From Baylisascaris procyonis (lineage: Eukaryota; Nematoda; Chromadorea; Rhabditida; Ascarididae), in the NCBI GenBank assembly GCA_037389465.1, contig JAZARR010000082.1, positions 2,344,501-2,408,500 on the forward strand: a DNA stretch of 64,000 nucleotides, read 5' to 3'. Under the pieces are notes generated by a model that saw only the letters and a program-made list of their open reading frames with translations, was not told where the DNA came from and did not search any database. Numbering within the stretch: position 1 is the stretch's first letter; every line of letters starts with the position of its first letter. A program made the translations under genes and the position numbers. This document shows, one piece after another, positions 1 through 23,781 of this stretch.

Positions 1-1980
1 CATTAAGAATTATACAGCATACGACTGGAAGATTCAACCAGACGGTCTGGATTCAATTCGACCTTCCCGCCACTACTCTCTACCTACCTGGACCTTGCAG
101 CGAATTTAATCCATGCACCGGATAAACAATATGCATTCCATAGACCCGGGGGGAGCGATATAGGCTAGGAGGGACGGGAAGGGGGATGCGCTAGCGGTTT
201 TGGCTTTTCAATGCATGGGGCATTGAGAAAGATTTTCATTCTCAAGCAGGAAAAGTTTCGAAGAAAGCAAAAATTCAACACAAGAAAAGTTCGCTGCCAG
301 ACTATCTCCCACTCTCCCCCCAGCTCAGCGTTCCCACAAACAATTTTCTGCCTTCGTTACTGATAGGGAAATACAATCGTCCTTCGCGAGATACTGATAT
401 TAAGGAAATAAAAGTAGTTTTAAGGATGGAATCCATGGTGAGTTGGTGACAGCTGCTGTCGTCTTTAATGTTGTGACAGCCTTACATTTTGGTCGACAGT
501 TTAACGTCCTTCATTATCCAGACTGGCGAAACGTTGTTGGTTGATGTGAAATCCTTGTATTTAGTTTGTTTGCCTCGCGAATCATGAGCCAATATATTAC
601 CGTGGATTATTATTTTGGTGTAGTACAAAGAAACCTACATCATTATTCCTCTGAAAATGCACTTTCTTAAACCCAGTACATATCGGAGAGTGCCCCTTAG
701 AGCTTACATTGAGCGCAACAATTTGCTCGTATTACCGGGCCAGATTCTCTACTTCCTGAAACCACAGAAGCGTTAAGATTTATTCAAAATCTTTGCTCTC
801 AAACCCCCTTTCCCCCCTCCCCCAGCCTTTACCTTCCCTTTATATCCTCACTTCACTTGTGTTCCTTCTGTGGGCCACTTAAGCATTGCTTACGTACACT
901 TTAACAAATTTAAGCCTTTTTAAATACCGATGGTCAAATGGGCACAATTGCCAAGAACGCCATAACTGCTGCAAACAGCGAAAGCAAGCTGCGCCCATAC
1001 TAGCACAGGAGTACGCAGTGCTACGGTGACCTGCACTTTGCGCAAAGAGTTCGGGATCGTGTGGTGGTGAGGTTATGAAAACACCCAAATTTCTATTAGA
1101 AGCATGCAAATTTTTTCAATTGTTCGCTTCAGAATGTCAAATCATGCCACCATGCAAAATTTCAGCTCAATTGGAGCACTGCAAGTATTTTTCTGGATGC
1201 ACCAGCTTTCCCGCAGTTGTGCAGGTCATGTGTCTATTTTTTTCTCTTGTATGCTTGATGTTGGCGGGTAAGTTAAGTCGGGCATAAAAGTTTCACAGGA
1301 TTCCTCAAATATATGGACAAAATGATGAGTAGGGAAAACCCTATCCGAAATTGTTGAAAAACTTGTGAGTATAAATCATTATAGCTTTTTAAATATTGTA
1401 CTCCTATGTGGTCCACTTATTTGGCTTCTAAAATTGGATCGTTGAAGAATGTGCGGAAACATTTCACCTTTATTGGTTTTTTGTATAAATTACTGTTATC
1501 CAAACCTATATGATTATACTGTTACTTACTTGGTGTTATATGAGCGTGGAATTGTGTTCTTTCTTCGATTGTCTACTCCGCTGCCTTTATTGATGCTTAT
1601 GATGTTCGCATGTTTTTTAAATTCCTCATTTTTGAAATATTTAAATAAAAAATAGCTTACAAATAGATATACTTCACTGAAATATACGCTATTGGGATAC
1701 ATTTCTGCATTATTGATTAGTTGTCTTTTCCGCCAGTGTCATATGACGGCAAAAATTGCTTTCATTTTACCTCTAGAATGTTCCCATTCTAATACTCATG
1801 TAACCAACTCTCCCTACCCCTTCCACCCAGTCTAATAATGAAAGGGTTACCAAAAGGCTTTATATTCGTCACCACTCTTCGAAAAACTCGCTTTCCACTT
1901 CAGTTAAATCCTTAGGATCATCCTATCCGTATTTGCTGACAGTAAGGTTATTGTATATGAAAATGCATGTTATTTTGCAG
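1..1980. other. Upstream flank of the exonuclease gene, no gene seen
   Basis: Only short, unconvincing open frames occur here and none is bounded by plausible splice sites. The stretch is AT-rich with a few pyrimidine-rich patches. It ends in a splice acceptor (TTTTGCAG) four bases before the start codon of the exonuclease gene, so it presumably contains that gene's promoter and outron. No TATA box or other promoter element stands out. Confidence 0.5.
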
Positions 1981-1984
1981 TATA
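1970..1984 (+). promoter_or_regulatory. 3' splice acceptor next to the start codon, probable trans-splice site
   Basis: TATTTTGCAG ends at 1980 and is followed by only TATA before the ATG at 1985. A 3' splice site this close to the initiator is typical of spliced-leader addition in nematodes. A cis-spliced 5' untranslated exon further upstream is the alternative. Confidence 0.55.
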
Positions 1985-13848
<11,864 letters not shown>

Positions 13849-16800
13849 ATAGGACACCAGGCCTTTAAGGTATCCTATCCTCTTTCATACATTCCTTCTC
13901 GGTCACATCTTATGTTTTCTTATTCCCTCCTATTGAGCAGGGAGAACAGATTACATCATCTTACTTTCGTTAGTTTGAAGACTCATAGAGAGCCTCATAT
14001 GTTTCTTAAATTTGACAATTTAAGGGAAACATGAAATTTCAAGAGAAACAAAAAAATTTTCCCTCGACTGTACACCCGAGTAGTTTCACCGCTCTCTCAT
14101 GCCCTCTTTCTTCCCTTCCGTCATATTCCTTCGCTCTTGTTCGGCTGAGGATTATGCCAACATTGTTCACTTATCACGTTTTGAGTAATAGGATTTGGAG
14201 TGTTGAGGGGGTCGCTTTCCAGACATAACTTGTCCAGTGGTAGTATTGCAATCTGCTAGTTATCTCGCTCGGAAAGGTTCGTTTCACGAACCTGTGAAAA
14301 CAGCAGTTGCCTAAAGATGCTTCAACATGTTGCATTCATAATTCATAGAAAAGAATTCAAAGAAGTCTATAGCTTTTTTAGGTGTTGTACTTCCGTTTAC
14401 CCTAATACAACAGAATTTGTCACATCCCTGTCCTCCATCCTTGTAGTCGTAATATTGTTCCGTCTTAAGATTCAAGATCCTCACCGCATCTATGCCAAAT
14501 GCCCCTTGCTTTCTTGTTTCTTTCTCTGGTACCAGCGTTGACATAAGGCGTGACTATGTGATGTCTGTTTAGGATGATATAGATTTTTCTGGTTATGAGA
14601 TCGGAGGTTGTTCAATTTCAAGATCGTAACCGAAATTGTTTAATCTCAGTTGTCGTTTTACATCACGGATCCTTCAGTAGTGGGAAAATTTTGCGAAGTG
14701 CTTCGTTGTTTCATTCGATGCACAGCATTCATCAGCCTTTCGGAATGATGTTCTGATATATGAGACAATTGCTAAGGAAAGCAGAAAATAAAATAAGGTT
14801 GGTATTTGACATTAGTTTCATTTTTTTGCCTTCTTCCTCTTGCCTCTCTTCGTCTATCTACCCTCAAAGAATTAACACCTCTTAGGAAAGTCAGCTTCTG
14901 TTTAGGTATCAGCATTTTCTCATCTATTAATGAAGAATCTGGCTTCTTCCTACATAAAGAGATATTAAGTACTTCCCATAGGAAAGTCAGCAATTTGTAT
15001 TTGATAACATTTTAGCTGTGAACTGCTTTGATGGTTTTTATTGTCGTATTAAATTTATCCTATTGTTGATTTTTTTAAAAGAAATTTTCTGTATTGCATG
15101 TATATGCGCTGTGTTCGTTGACACAATTTATAACGACTGTAATTTCATTGATGTGATGGTTCGATTTCCATTATGCTTTGTTCTATTCGATGTCCCGAAG
15201 GGAAATAATACTTGTCATTTTATTATAATTTATAAATTCTTTTCGTTGGTCTTTGGTAATAATATTTCCTTGTAATTAAGCTATGAATAAATATCGAAAT
15301 AAATGTTTAAATAGATTGAATTTTTTGCATTTCTGAAATTTTGATTCTTAAAAGCGTTTGCGATCGCTGTTTTTTATCTCCTTTTTTTTGGTTTTTCAAC
15401 CAAACATTTGAGTGGCGTAATCGAATTCGCTTTTTTGAATTTGCGTACACTTGTTTTTGCAAATTTGGAAGTTTGCGTTTTTATGGTTTAAAGTAACATT
15501 TGGAGTTCACCTTTATCCCCTTCCCAATACATCGAAATCATTGACGAAGTGAATGTTGCATGCGAGAAAGGTCATTCAATCTGATAGTGTGCTATGCAAA
15601 GGAATATCCTTATGGAATCTTCAGTTAATCTGAGGGGACTCAAGATACAAGCCATACACTGGACCAACAACGCAGTGAAGGACTATCGCTTTCAGGACCC
15701 CACTAGACGGCATCCTTACTTACGCCTCCCTCGCTGTTGCCTTTTCATCTTTCCGACATCTAAAAAAATTCTTTTATTGTATGCAAGCGATATTGGAGTT
15801 ATTTTCATTCCAAAGGGTGAAAGCAGTATGAAGTAACAACACAAACTATGTTTAATCAGTATTTCAAAAACAGCAATTTCGCGAACCCATTGTGGCCTTT
15901 TTTGTTTTCTTAAACTTTCTATGGCTTATGTTATTGCCGGCGAAATTTCGAAAACTAGATTATGTAATGCTTTGCAGTCTCAGAGATTTCTTAAGTTATA
16001 TTTTACTTTACTACAGAGCATAATAATTTCATAAATTATGCAATAATATACTTTGTTGAGTCCAAACTTTTATGAGTTATATTATCTTATACTTTGCCGT
16101 CACAAAGATTTCTTATAGGATGCTATTTGATGTCCTATTACTGTGGAAAATTTATAACCTGTGCTTACCTTTATTGCGACTAATTATAGGTAAACTATGA
16201 TATATCACAACAAAAAGACTTTTATTTTATAATGAAGGAAGCATAGAAGACGTATCCGACAATAGATATGCAAAAAGACAACAAAAACATATGTAACGAA
16301 AAGCAAGGCACGCAGCCATGTGTTTAAAACTCAATGGAAAAGTGAAAAAGGATAGCAGAGATCGTGAGAAATGGAGAGATGTTTGAACGCAGACGTGAAT
16401 ATGCTAAAATAAGATATGTAAATCACAGAATCATAGTTTCAACCCTCGAGCACCGATTATCGCAGTCTTAAAGAGCTGCCTAAAAGATGACAACTTCCGA
16501 TCCATGACTACAAGACAAGGAACTGCAACTGGAAACGACTAAATTTGTATTATATCGAGCTTTATCCTTGCAGAGTCTTGCATTTCGCCTGCAGCCTCGA
16601 ATTTGCTGTTGATTTCATTTTTTATTATTTCCGGAAAGTGAGTTCCACGAGTCTCCTACACCTTCTGCACCTATGTACCTCATCATTGCAGCTTACCTAT
16701 TCCAGAACACTGCAAGATTATCTTATCCACCTCTCGCATCATCCCCAAAACGAACCCCTCTTCATTAATAACCACTTTGAAAGTTGTATAGCAACTACAT

Positions 16801-17232
16801 TGAGCCATCATACCAACGTGTCTGGCGCAAACACATCTAATCCAGGTCCATGAAAGTTACTATGGCTTTGGTGACAAACGTAGGCCAAGCTAGGTCCACG
16901 AAGATTACTTTAGCCTCGATTCTGCCAGGGGAAAATTCTTTTAAGTTGAAATCATGCCGGGCACGCAAAAAACGTGATTCTATCAACTCAAACGAAGGGA
17001 TAACTTCATGCAGGAATTGTTTTCTCATCGGGAATAGTTTTGATTTATGTTTACTTAGTGGGGATTTGATAATTTTTATTCTTCGATATTGAATCCCATC
17101 ATAAAGGGTGATTGTTCCTTACTGCGTTGTCAGTGTGAACGAAATCTCCATCCTCTTCTTGTATAATGAAAGATGATGGGATAAATCACTCGTGGTTTTT
17201 GATGTTACGCTGGTCTTGCTGTAAAGCTTAGG
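13849..17232. other. Intergenic stretch, no supported gene
   Basis: This follows the exonuclease stop codon. Short plus-strand frames such as 14031-14228, 15018-15275 and 15594-15836 are AT-rich or low complexity and lack convincing splice contexts. A small frame with an acceptor-like start lies near 14237-14287 but cannot be linked to anything. No RNA gene was recognised. Confidence 0.4.
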
Positions 17233-17340
17233 ATGGCTAGTTATCTGGTGATCACCGAATCAATAGCTTTCTGCTTCATCTTTGTTGCGTTTTGCTGTGG
17301 AAACACCTCGCGACCATCCGCTTCGATATTTGAAACTTGG
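17233..17340 (+). CDS. Candidate first exon with a hydrophobic N-terminus
   Basis: An ATG one base after an acceptor-like TTAG opens a 36-codon frame that ends at a GTAACT donor. The peptide starts MASYLVITESIAFCFIFVAF, which resembles a signal peptide or signal anchor, and is followed by a polar Ser/Thr-rich stretch. The ATG-proximal acceptor matches the arrangement in the two sure host genes of the window. It may be the start of the gene whose last exon is at 21548-21682, but the joining exons are unresolved and the next candidate exon does not match in phase. Confidence 0.33.
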
Positions 17341-17617
17341 GTAACTGAATTTTTATCCACCATATTCAAGTTAACACAAATTTTAATGCGATGATGGCTA
17401 TGACATGATTGTATGATATTTTAATAGAAGTAGAGTTGTAATTGTGAAAGAATATGCAATTGTGTGCGTTACTACATCTTACTATAATTTCCATACAAGC
17501 CGTTCTGCCAATCATTCGTTTGCAGTGCATTCCTAATAGTGAGATTACCTTCGTATAGTAAAGTATTTATAAGTTATCTTAGAAATATATTCGAGATGCG
17601 TCATTGGTCCATTTCAG

Positions 17618-17781
17618 CGACGCAGTTAGAAAATGCAATGTTTCGTATCTTTTTATTGTCGTTCTAAGTGGTTGTTTTCTGCATAGCACTAGCAAAACAT
17701 GTATTGAAGAGGAATACGGTGAAAAGGACGTTTATGCGAATGATACTGGTACAGCGGACATAATGGCTATTGTGATTTATG
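17618..17781 (+). CDS. Candidate internal exon of an unrecognised membrane or secreted protein
   Basis: The segment is bounded by TTTCAG and GTAATT and is open in one frame, reading DAVRKCNVSYLFIVVLSGCF and then an acidic stretch with DVYANDTGTAD. It has one possible membrane span of about 14-18 residues. It needs two bases from the preceding exon, so it cannot join the 17233-17340 exon directly. A second frame is also open over its right half. No family was recognised. Confidence 0.25.
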
Positions 17782-17824
17782 GTAATTTTCATCGCTGATC
17801 AGCGCTAAACAGCTGGCAGTATCA

Positions 17825-18124
17825 TGTTGTGACTGGCGGCGGTGGCATTGAAGGGACCAAATGTACGCAGAGGGCAGAAGCCGATAACCGTATGTCGATG
17901 CCGATATGCAAGAGCATAAGCGAGATAGAAGTAGTTTATGGGGTAGTGCCGCAGCCCCCAAACACGAGTAGAATCCAAAGACATGCAATCGGGCTCAAGC
18001 CCGACCTATATAATCCCAGGTACCGCATAGGGCGGCACAAGAACACATAAGTTGATCGATGACATTATGTGAAGAACAATAAAACGAGATTCGATGGGTT
18101 GACTGTTCGGTTCAATATCGAACA
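17825..18124 (+). mobile_element. Candidate solo LTR
   Basis: About 300 bp, more GC-rich than its surroundings. It begins TGTTGTGACTGGCGGC and ends TCGAACA, so it has TG..CA termini. Inside is a TATA box (CTATATAATCCC near 18007) and, about 70 bases on, a polyadenylation-type AATAAA near 18079, the order expected of an LTR. The flanks TATCA and TATAA agree at four of five positions, so a target duplication is possible but imperfect. No internal retroelement sequence is attached. Confidence 0.35.
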
Positions 18125-21100
18125 TATAAAACATTTGTGTGCTAATCATAGTTATTTCCGCTGTCTTTAGTTTGTTAATTTCTTCGAAAGAATTCAGGTC
18201 ATTATTTTAATGTGACATCACTTTCTTTCATATAAGCGTAACTGAACATCGCACCATTAACTTTATTGTGGGAAAAAAAGAAAACTTAGTGAATATAGTT
18301 TGTAAATTGTTGCCAAATATCAAAGCTCTGTTTTATTCATGATATAAGAGATTTGATTTCTTTGATCCAGTCGAAGTCATATCTATAAGATTTTTTGGTG
18401 TATTTCTTAAGCAGTTGCCAATAAAGTTCAACATATACAAAAGAAAACGATGTGAAAAAGCGTTCATGTTATGCGGCGATATTATATGAGCTGATGCGGC
18501 CAGTTGTGCGTTGAAATACAGCGAACCTCTTATATGCTTTGCACTGCATTTACGGACAGTATTCGCTGTCAATTACGCTTGCATGTATCATAAACCGACT
18601 CGCTTTGAGTCGTGTAGAGCCTCGTTTTTTTTTCTTTTCTTTTGTTTTTGCAAAATTATGTGGGTATAGATGGAATAGAAACAACAAATAATAAAAGAAA
18701 AAATATTCTCGGGAAGGTTTCTGCTCAAATACTATGCATCGCGGTAGGGAAAAGGTTGCTTTTAGGGTTAACATAGTTTCCTTGAATATGTCAATGATTC
18801 ACAGCTAGCGATTCATGCCGTAACCGCAGTATTCGTTGTGTTGCGTTGTTTGGCTTCTTCTCCGATAACCTGCATATTGCTTTGTTGATTAAAATAATTA
18901 ATGATCATTGCTGTTCTTTTCTCATCCTTTATCGGTACAGTTCGCCTTTTCAGCAATACGCGGTACCTATAAAGCACGTATATGCCAGTCTGTATAACTT
19001 ATTTATTGTAAATGCTGTATATGCACAAGTTCAAATGTTGAAATAATTATTTATACAAGTGAATGCTGAAGAATGACTAAGAACGTAGGCACTTTTCATG
19101 CTCAGACAGTACGAAATTCATGTTATACTTTGTTTTGATTATGTCGATAGAGGTTATCACAATAGCATTTACGTCTTAGTCGACAATTATGGTGATATTG
19201 AGTACATTCTTAGGTATGTGCTTATTATATAATACAACTGTGGAGGTGAATCGATGGTCATCAACTGTGCACATTTGTTTGCTTCACCAGCAAAATAGGT
19301 CTCTCATATTATTGGCGCACTGTTTTGTTGGCTCTTCGGTGAAATGGAAATATTCGGTTCGCCGAAGAATACCTCTTAAGTTTATTGATTTATCGTTGCA
19401 GAGATAAGATGCGCACATTCGACTTACCTTACCAAGTCTTTAATGAGTGCTATGTAGCATAACAAAGCTCGGTAAACCGGAACATTTGTATCCGGTCAAA
19501 ACATCTAGAGATCCTTTGAACTAGACGACTTTGCTTCACATTGTCCTCTATGTTTTTCTCGATCCGCGCTTTTACTATCTGTATTGCCGTCGGTGAGCGA
19601 GTGCTTTCATCGTAACTTTATGGAGTATATTTTATGACGTAATGAATTTAATGAATAAGTACGGAACGTATTACTTATAAATTTTGTACGTTTATTAAGG
19701 AAAATCATTTGCTGATTGGTCGAGATTCTGAACGGATGCCAAAAACATTTGATCATTCCTATTTTTAGGACCACAAACGGCTTCAGCAAATTGTTACACG
19801 GCAGAAAAAGGTTTTTATCTTCCTTCATTTTTCTTGCTGTAGCCTTTTTACGTCTCACGTCGTAAAAAGAGGGATTAAAGTCAGTAGAAATAGAGATCCC
19901 TGTGCACTGTAAAAGTGAATTGTGGATGTGAGCTTTAAGAAAGAAAACGAGCCGAATCGTCGTCGTTAATGGTGCGGTAGATGTTGCATGTTGCCAGCAC
20001 GAGGATCTATGCTACGCGATCCTCTATGTGCCACTGTCTCCCAGCTATAAGCGTCTAAGTTTTTGGGTGAAGCAACTCAATGCTCACTCAAGAACCGATG
20101 AATATAATTTGAATTTATTTTCGAGCATAATTTCTTCGATTTCTCATATGTGTATAGCAAATTGTATTCTTTGAAAATTAGCATTAGTGTAATTTAAAAT
20201 TTATTCGTTTCATATCTAGCTATTGAGTAACGGTGCTATAACATGATTGGCACTATCGAATTGATAAGCACACTAGCAATAAACGACTAATTTAAGCAAT
20301 AGGATCAACATAACGATCCACTGACAAGGATATATCCTCTAACATTCCCATGCATTCGCAATGTCTATATTCCTCACTCTTTAGAGAGCATCTTATCGCT
20401 TTGGTTCTTTTGCGATCTCATAATCTCATAATTGAGTCTTTTTAACATTTTTTTCCACTTCATGCGAACTTCATTATTCGTTTTATTTATCTGCGACATG
20501 CATTCTCTATAAATATAGGTGTTGTTTGTTCGCGTCTCTTTTGCACTTTGCTGACGTTGCTCTCTATTTTTTTTTTTAGCTGTCAGGTGCACATATTTCG
20601 AAATTCTCTTAGTGCTTCGCGAATGTTCTGAAATTGTGAAAATAGTACCCGATTGTGGTGATGCTGCCTCTTTCGCTTTCCCATAGTGTTTTCATTATCT
20701 CTGAACTCGCCTATTGATGTATTTTTATTGCGTTGTGCATTGTGTCTCAAAACTAGTTATCATAGCGTTTAGCGCTATGCCACTCGTTGATGTTATGTAC
20801 AATTTCGATTGCCAAACCTAAAGGGCACAGAGCGGGCAGACTAAATTCTTTCGCACAACTAAGATCAGACATTTCTTCGAATTTCTCGAACACTCTATTT
20901 ACCTACTTACAAGTTTCATATTGCCTACATTTAGTGTGGCGATGAGTCCGTTGTGCATGCAGCACTGCATGCATGTTGCAAACACATGCACGCAGTGCTG
21001 CATGCACAGCATCGCAAGGTAGCAAAATTCTTTCGACATAATTTCCCATAAACGTGGGATGTTCTGTCATTGGGATCGAAGTGCATCTTTATAAGAGCTT

Positions 21101-21547
21101 CTTTGACCGGCCAGCGAATATTCTAAGGATCGTCGTGGAAATCGAAGTAGCACCTCTGTTGTCCGTCACTCTTTACGTTCTCATATCCTCGTCGCCTAAC
21201 ACAACCTTTTCGTTCATTGTCGCCTCACGATCTTCGTAACACTTCAACGCTGGGTGCCAATCCAGTTGGTCTCTCACCCTTCCCTTGTGGATTTTGTTTT
21301 TTTTTCTTTTTTGAGCACGGTATTCTGCTCAGGTCATTTGCATTCGTCTTTTACGATCTCATGTTATATTATCTGATCACGGTGCAAATTGGCTTTGTTC
21401 ATGGTTCTGTCAGTTTCATTTTGTCTTTTATCGCCTCTTGATTGCCACATGCGGTTTTTCTTATGCGATTGGATCACTCTAGCTATGCCAAGTCGTTCAC
21501 TCATTGAAGAGCAATGATTAATGAGTTAAGACTTTATTTTATTTCAG
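18125..21547. other. Gene-poor stretch, possible intron of a membrane-protein gene
   Basis: No strong coding signal is present. A short candidate exon at 18941-18977 (TACAG acceptor, GTATAT donor) reads SPFQQYAVPIKH and would join in phase to the exon at 21548. A long hairpin lies at 20939-21015. The rest is AT-rich sequence without recognised RNA genes or repeats. Confidence 0.35.
20939..21015. other. Long near-perfect hairpin, candidate precursor-miRNA fold
   Basis: The 16-base arm GTGCATGCAGCACTGC (20953-20968) pairs perfectly with 20992-21007. After one mismatch TGCATGT pairs with ACATGCA, giving about 24 bp closed by a 7-base loop, TGCAAAC. Outside the arms GCGATG and CATCGC can also pair across an asymmetric bulge. 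The fold is symmetric on both strands, so orientation cannot be decided. A palindromic transposon core is the alternative. Confidence 0.5.
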
Positions 21548-21682
21548 TACGCCGAAGTGGGGAAATATATGGAAGATGCGCATATGGAGGACACTAAGGA
21601 AGATAGTAGAAGAGACGATGAAACTCAGGGTTTAATACGCAAAAGCGGCAATAGTGTAACCATCGAAATGACTCAACTATAG
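21548..21682 (+). CDS. Likely last exon of an unrecognised gene, acidic C-terminal tail
   Basis: After a good acceptor (TTATTTCAG) the frame runs 44 codons to TAG. It starts YAEVGKYMEDAHMEDTKEDS and ends SGNSVTIEMTQL. The composition, with many D, E, K and R and then a short hydrophobic-polar end, resembles a cytosolic tail of a membrane protein. The exon at 18941-18977 would join in phase; earlier exons are unclear. No family was recognised. Confidence 0.5.
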   Translation, partial: YAEVGKYMEDAHMEDTKEDSRRDDETQGLIRKSGNSVTIEMTQL

Positions 21683-23361
21683 TTTCGGTAGGTGCATCAC
21701 CGATATCAGTAGAGAACGGATTCTGAGCCCATGTAATAATGAAATGGAAACTGGGCCAAACATTGCTTGCGAGACTTCTTTTTGGCGGGCTGAAAATGAT
21801 GCCTAACTACTGGAAGGGACATACTGAAATGTTTCTGAGAATAAAATGTTGGGAAGGCTGCATATAGTTTTACAGCAAAGAATCGAACCAAGTTTGAGCA
21901 TGCAATATTCCAGGGATTGAAGGATAAATAAAGGTTTTTTAACCTGACAGTGTAGTTTGGCTGTTATGGGCAAAAGCAAATTTTTCCAGGCAATATCGCA
22001 GTCTCAGATTAGTTCCGGTATAAGAACCTGGAATCTACTTTCAACCGACATCGTTAGTGCATTCAGTGCTGCATCTCTCAAACTGCAGTTCAGTTGTTTT
22101 TACCTCCGCGGTGTTACTGCGATTGTGTATTCCATGAGATGATTCATTCCTCTTATCGTCGGCAAATAACGTTTAATTTCGAAAAGGGCGAGTTGTTCTG
22201 ATCTCATAAAGGAACGTGCATTGACTCCAGTGTTTGAAGGCCAACAAGTCACTAAATCTCCAAAGGATAACTACAAAAAAAACTTGCACACCATAAAAAA
22301 GAAAGAATTGGTTCGCTCTCTAGTCTGGCCTCTGACTGTTTCAGACCGGCTGTGGACTAGCGTACGTCCACCGAACAGAGCCCATTCTTCGTCTATTCCA
22401 ATAAGACTCACGTCTTCGCTTCTCCGCTTACTTCGTATCCTTCTGACATATGGCGTGCATCACCACCTTAGGGGATGGCTACGTCGCTTTTTCTGTGTGC
22501 GACCATTAACTGCTGAACTATAGTCCACTTGACACGTCACGGGACGGGTCTTGTCCGCAGTTACTGCCACTTGATCGCAACTTCCGTCTACAGACACATC
22601 GCCTCTCAATTACCAATTACCTCACCACACCCTCAAACTTGAGTAATTAAATTTTTATTGACATTTTAACAACTATCGCGCAACGTACGTATTGAATTGT
22701 GATGGATACTACTACAACATAAAGTATGACACGATCAGAAATGCATGATGGACGGTAATTAAAATCACTTAAAATGCCAACAAAGCGATTGGATCCTACG
22801 TGCAACTAATCTATCTGACAATAACTTTTCTATTTGTTATAGCTGCTAAGAATTCGACCATTCCTAAGCTCAAATAGTATTGCAAGTTTTTAAATAAGAA
22901 TATTTCAAAGTAAATACCACGGGATAGTGACACACCGCTTCCGAGAAGTCAAATTCGAGATTCGTAGCTGATCGCCCGGATCCTGAGAGTGTTTTATAGA
23001 CATTTCGCTAACAGTTTCGAAAGTTATGGTGTTACCCTCCGAATTGTGCATATATCCTCGCTTGTGCGCACACATCTTTGTCTCTTTTGTAAGCAGTCTA
23101 TTGCGGCTCACGTGACATGTTCTGCCAATTTCCGGATTTCATCGTTACCACGTCCCTTTGTCATTGGTATCTCTGTAACTTCCCAGTCCACTTTTTCAAT
23201 TTCGTCATTATTTTTGCTATTTGCAACCTTGCCAATTTTGTTTTGAATGAACTGCTCACTCGAGCTGCCGTTTTCTTCTCTCTTAAAATGTTCACAAATT
23301 ATTGATTTCGCGATCCATATGTGAGTTTCATCGGTGTATGTAACTATCGTTGCTTTTTTTA
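21683..23361. other. Flank with an old LTR-like remnant, no gene
   Basis: Several plus-strand frames of 60-100 codons (for example 22221-22523) are open, but none has splice signals or recognisable domains. Part of the stretch is moderately GC-rich and may belong to the same decayed LTR as the 22620-22700 segment. Confidence 0.35.
22620..22700 (-). repeat. Degraded relative of the BEL/Pao LTR
   Basis: The segment CTCAAACTTGAGTAATTAAA, followed by a T-rich stretch, TTTAACAAC and CGCGCAACG, closely parallels the LTR segment at 29210-29270, which has GTCAAACTTGGGTAATTAAA, TTTAAACAATC and ACGCGACGC. On the minus strand both contain the AATAAA polyadenylation signal in the same place. Similarity fades on both sides, so this is probably the remnant of an old solo LTR from a related family. 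Confidence 0.45.
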
Positions 23362-23781
23362 TTATTTAAGGTTGCACAGTGATGTTGCCAAAGATGAGCA
23401 TACTCGAACAGCGTCACCGAATAACAGTTGGGATGTTAATGTGAAGAGTGCAATAGATTCATGACGGAAGTGTTCAGCGGATGCGTTAAAGAAGCGTTGC
23501 AGTTGACCGTATAAATGTGGCAGTATGACCGAGTAGTTTTCTGGGCATTCCACAGAACCACTAGGCAGCAGTCCCCGAATGTGAGGACATTTCCTCGATT
23601 GTGAAGCACTTTCATATGATTGCTTATTCCCATATCTACGAACGTTGACAAATCCATATTGTTTGCTTGCAGAAAGGTTTGATGCAGAGTCTAAGAGTGC
23701 GTAGGTTTGTTTACCGTAGGATTGAGTAGCACGATTCTTGTTTTTCCCACGAAATGCATTATGTTGAATGCAAAAGAGCAT
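23362..23781 (-). pseudogene. Open frame of unclear origin, possible retroelement relic
   Basis: A 139-codon minus-strand frame contains YALLDSASNLS, which is reminiscent of the aspartic protease signature of BEL-type pol proteins (YALFDSGSQ in the intact element at 28.7-36.8 kb). The usual D-S/T-G is replaced by D-S-A, and nothing around it supports a longer pol. It lies in the same orientation as the nearby LTR-like remnant. A second minus-strand frame overlaps it for 73 codons. It may be a chance frame. Confidence 0.22.

Noticed and set aside
16837..17028. Minus-strand 63-codon frame with FSPGRIEAKVIFVDLAWPTF
   Set aside because: No splice sites or domain, and it is opposed by an equally long plus-strand frame.
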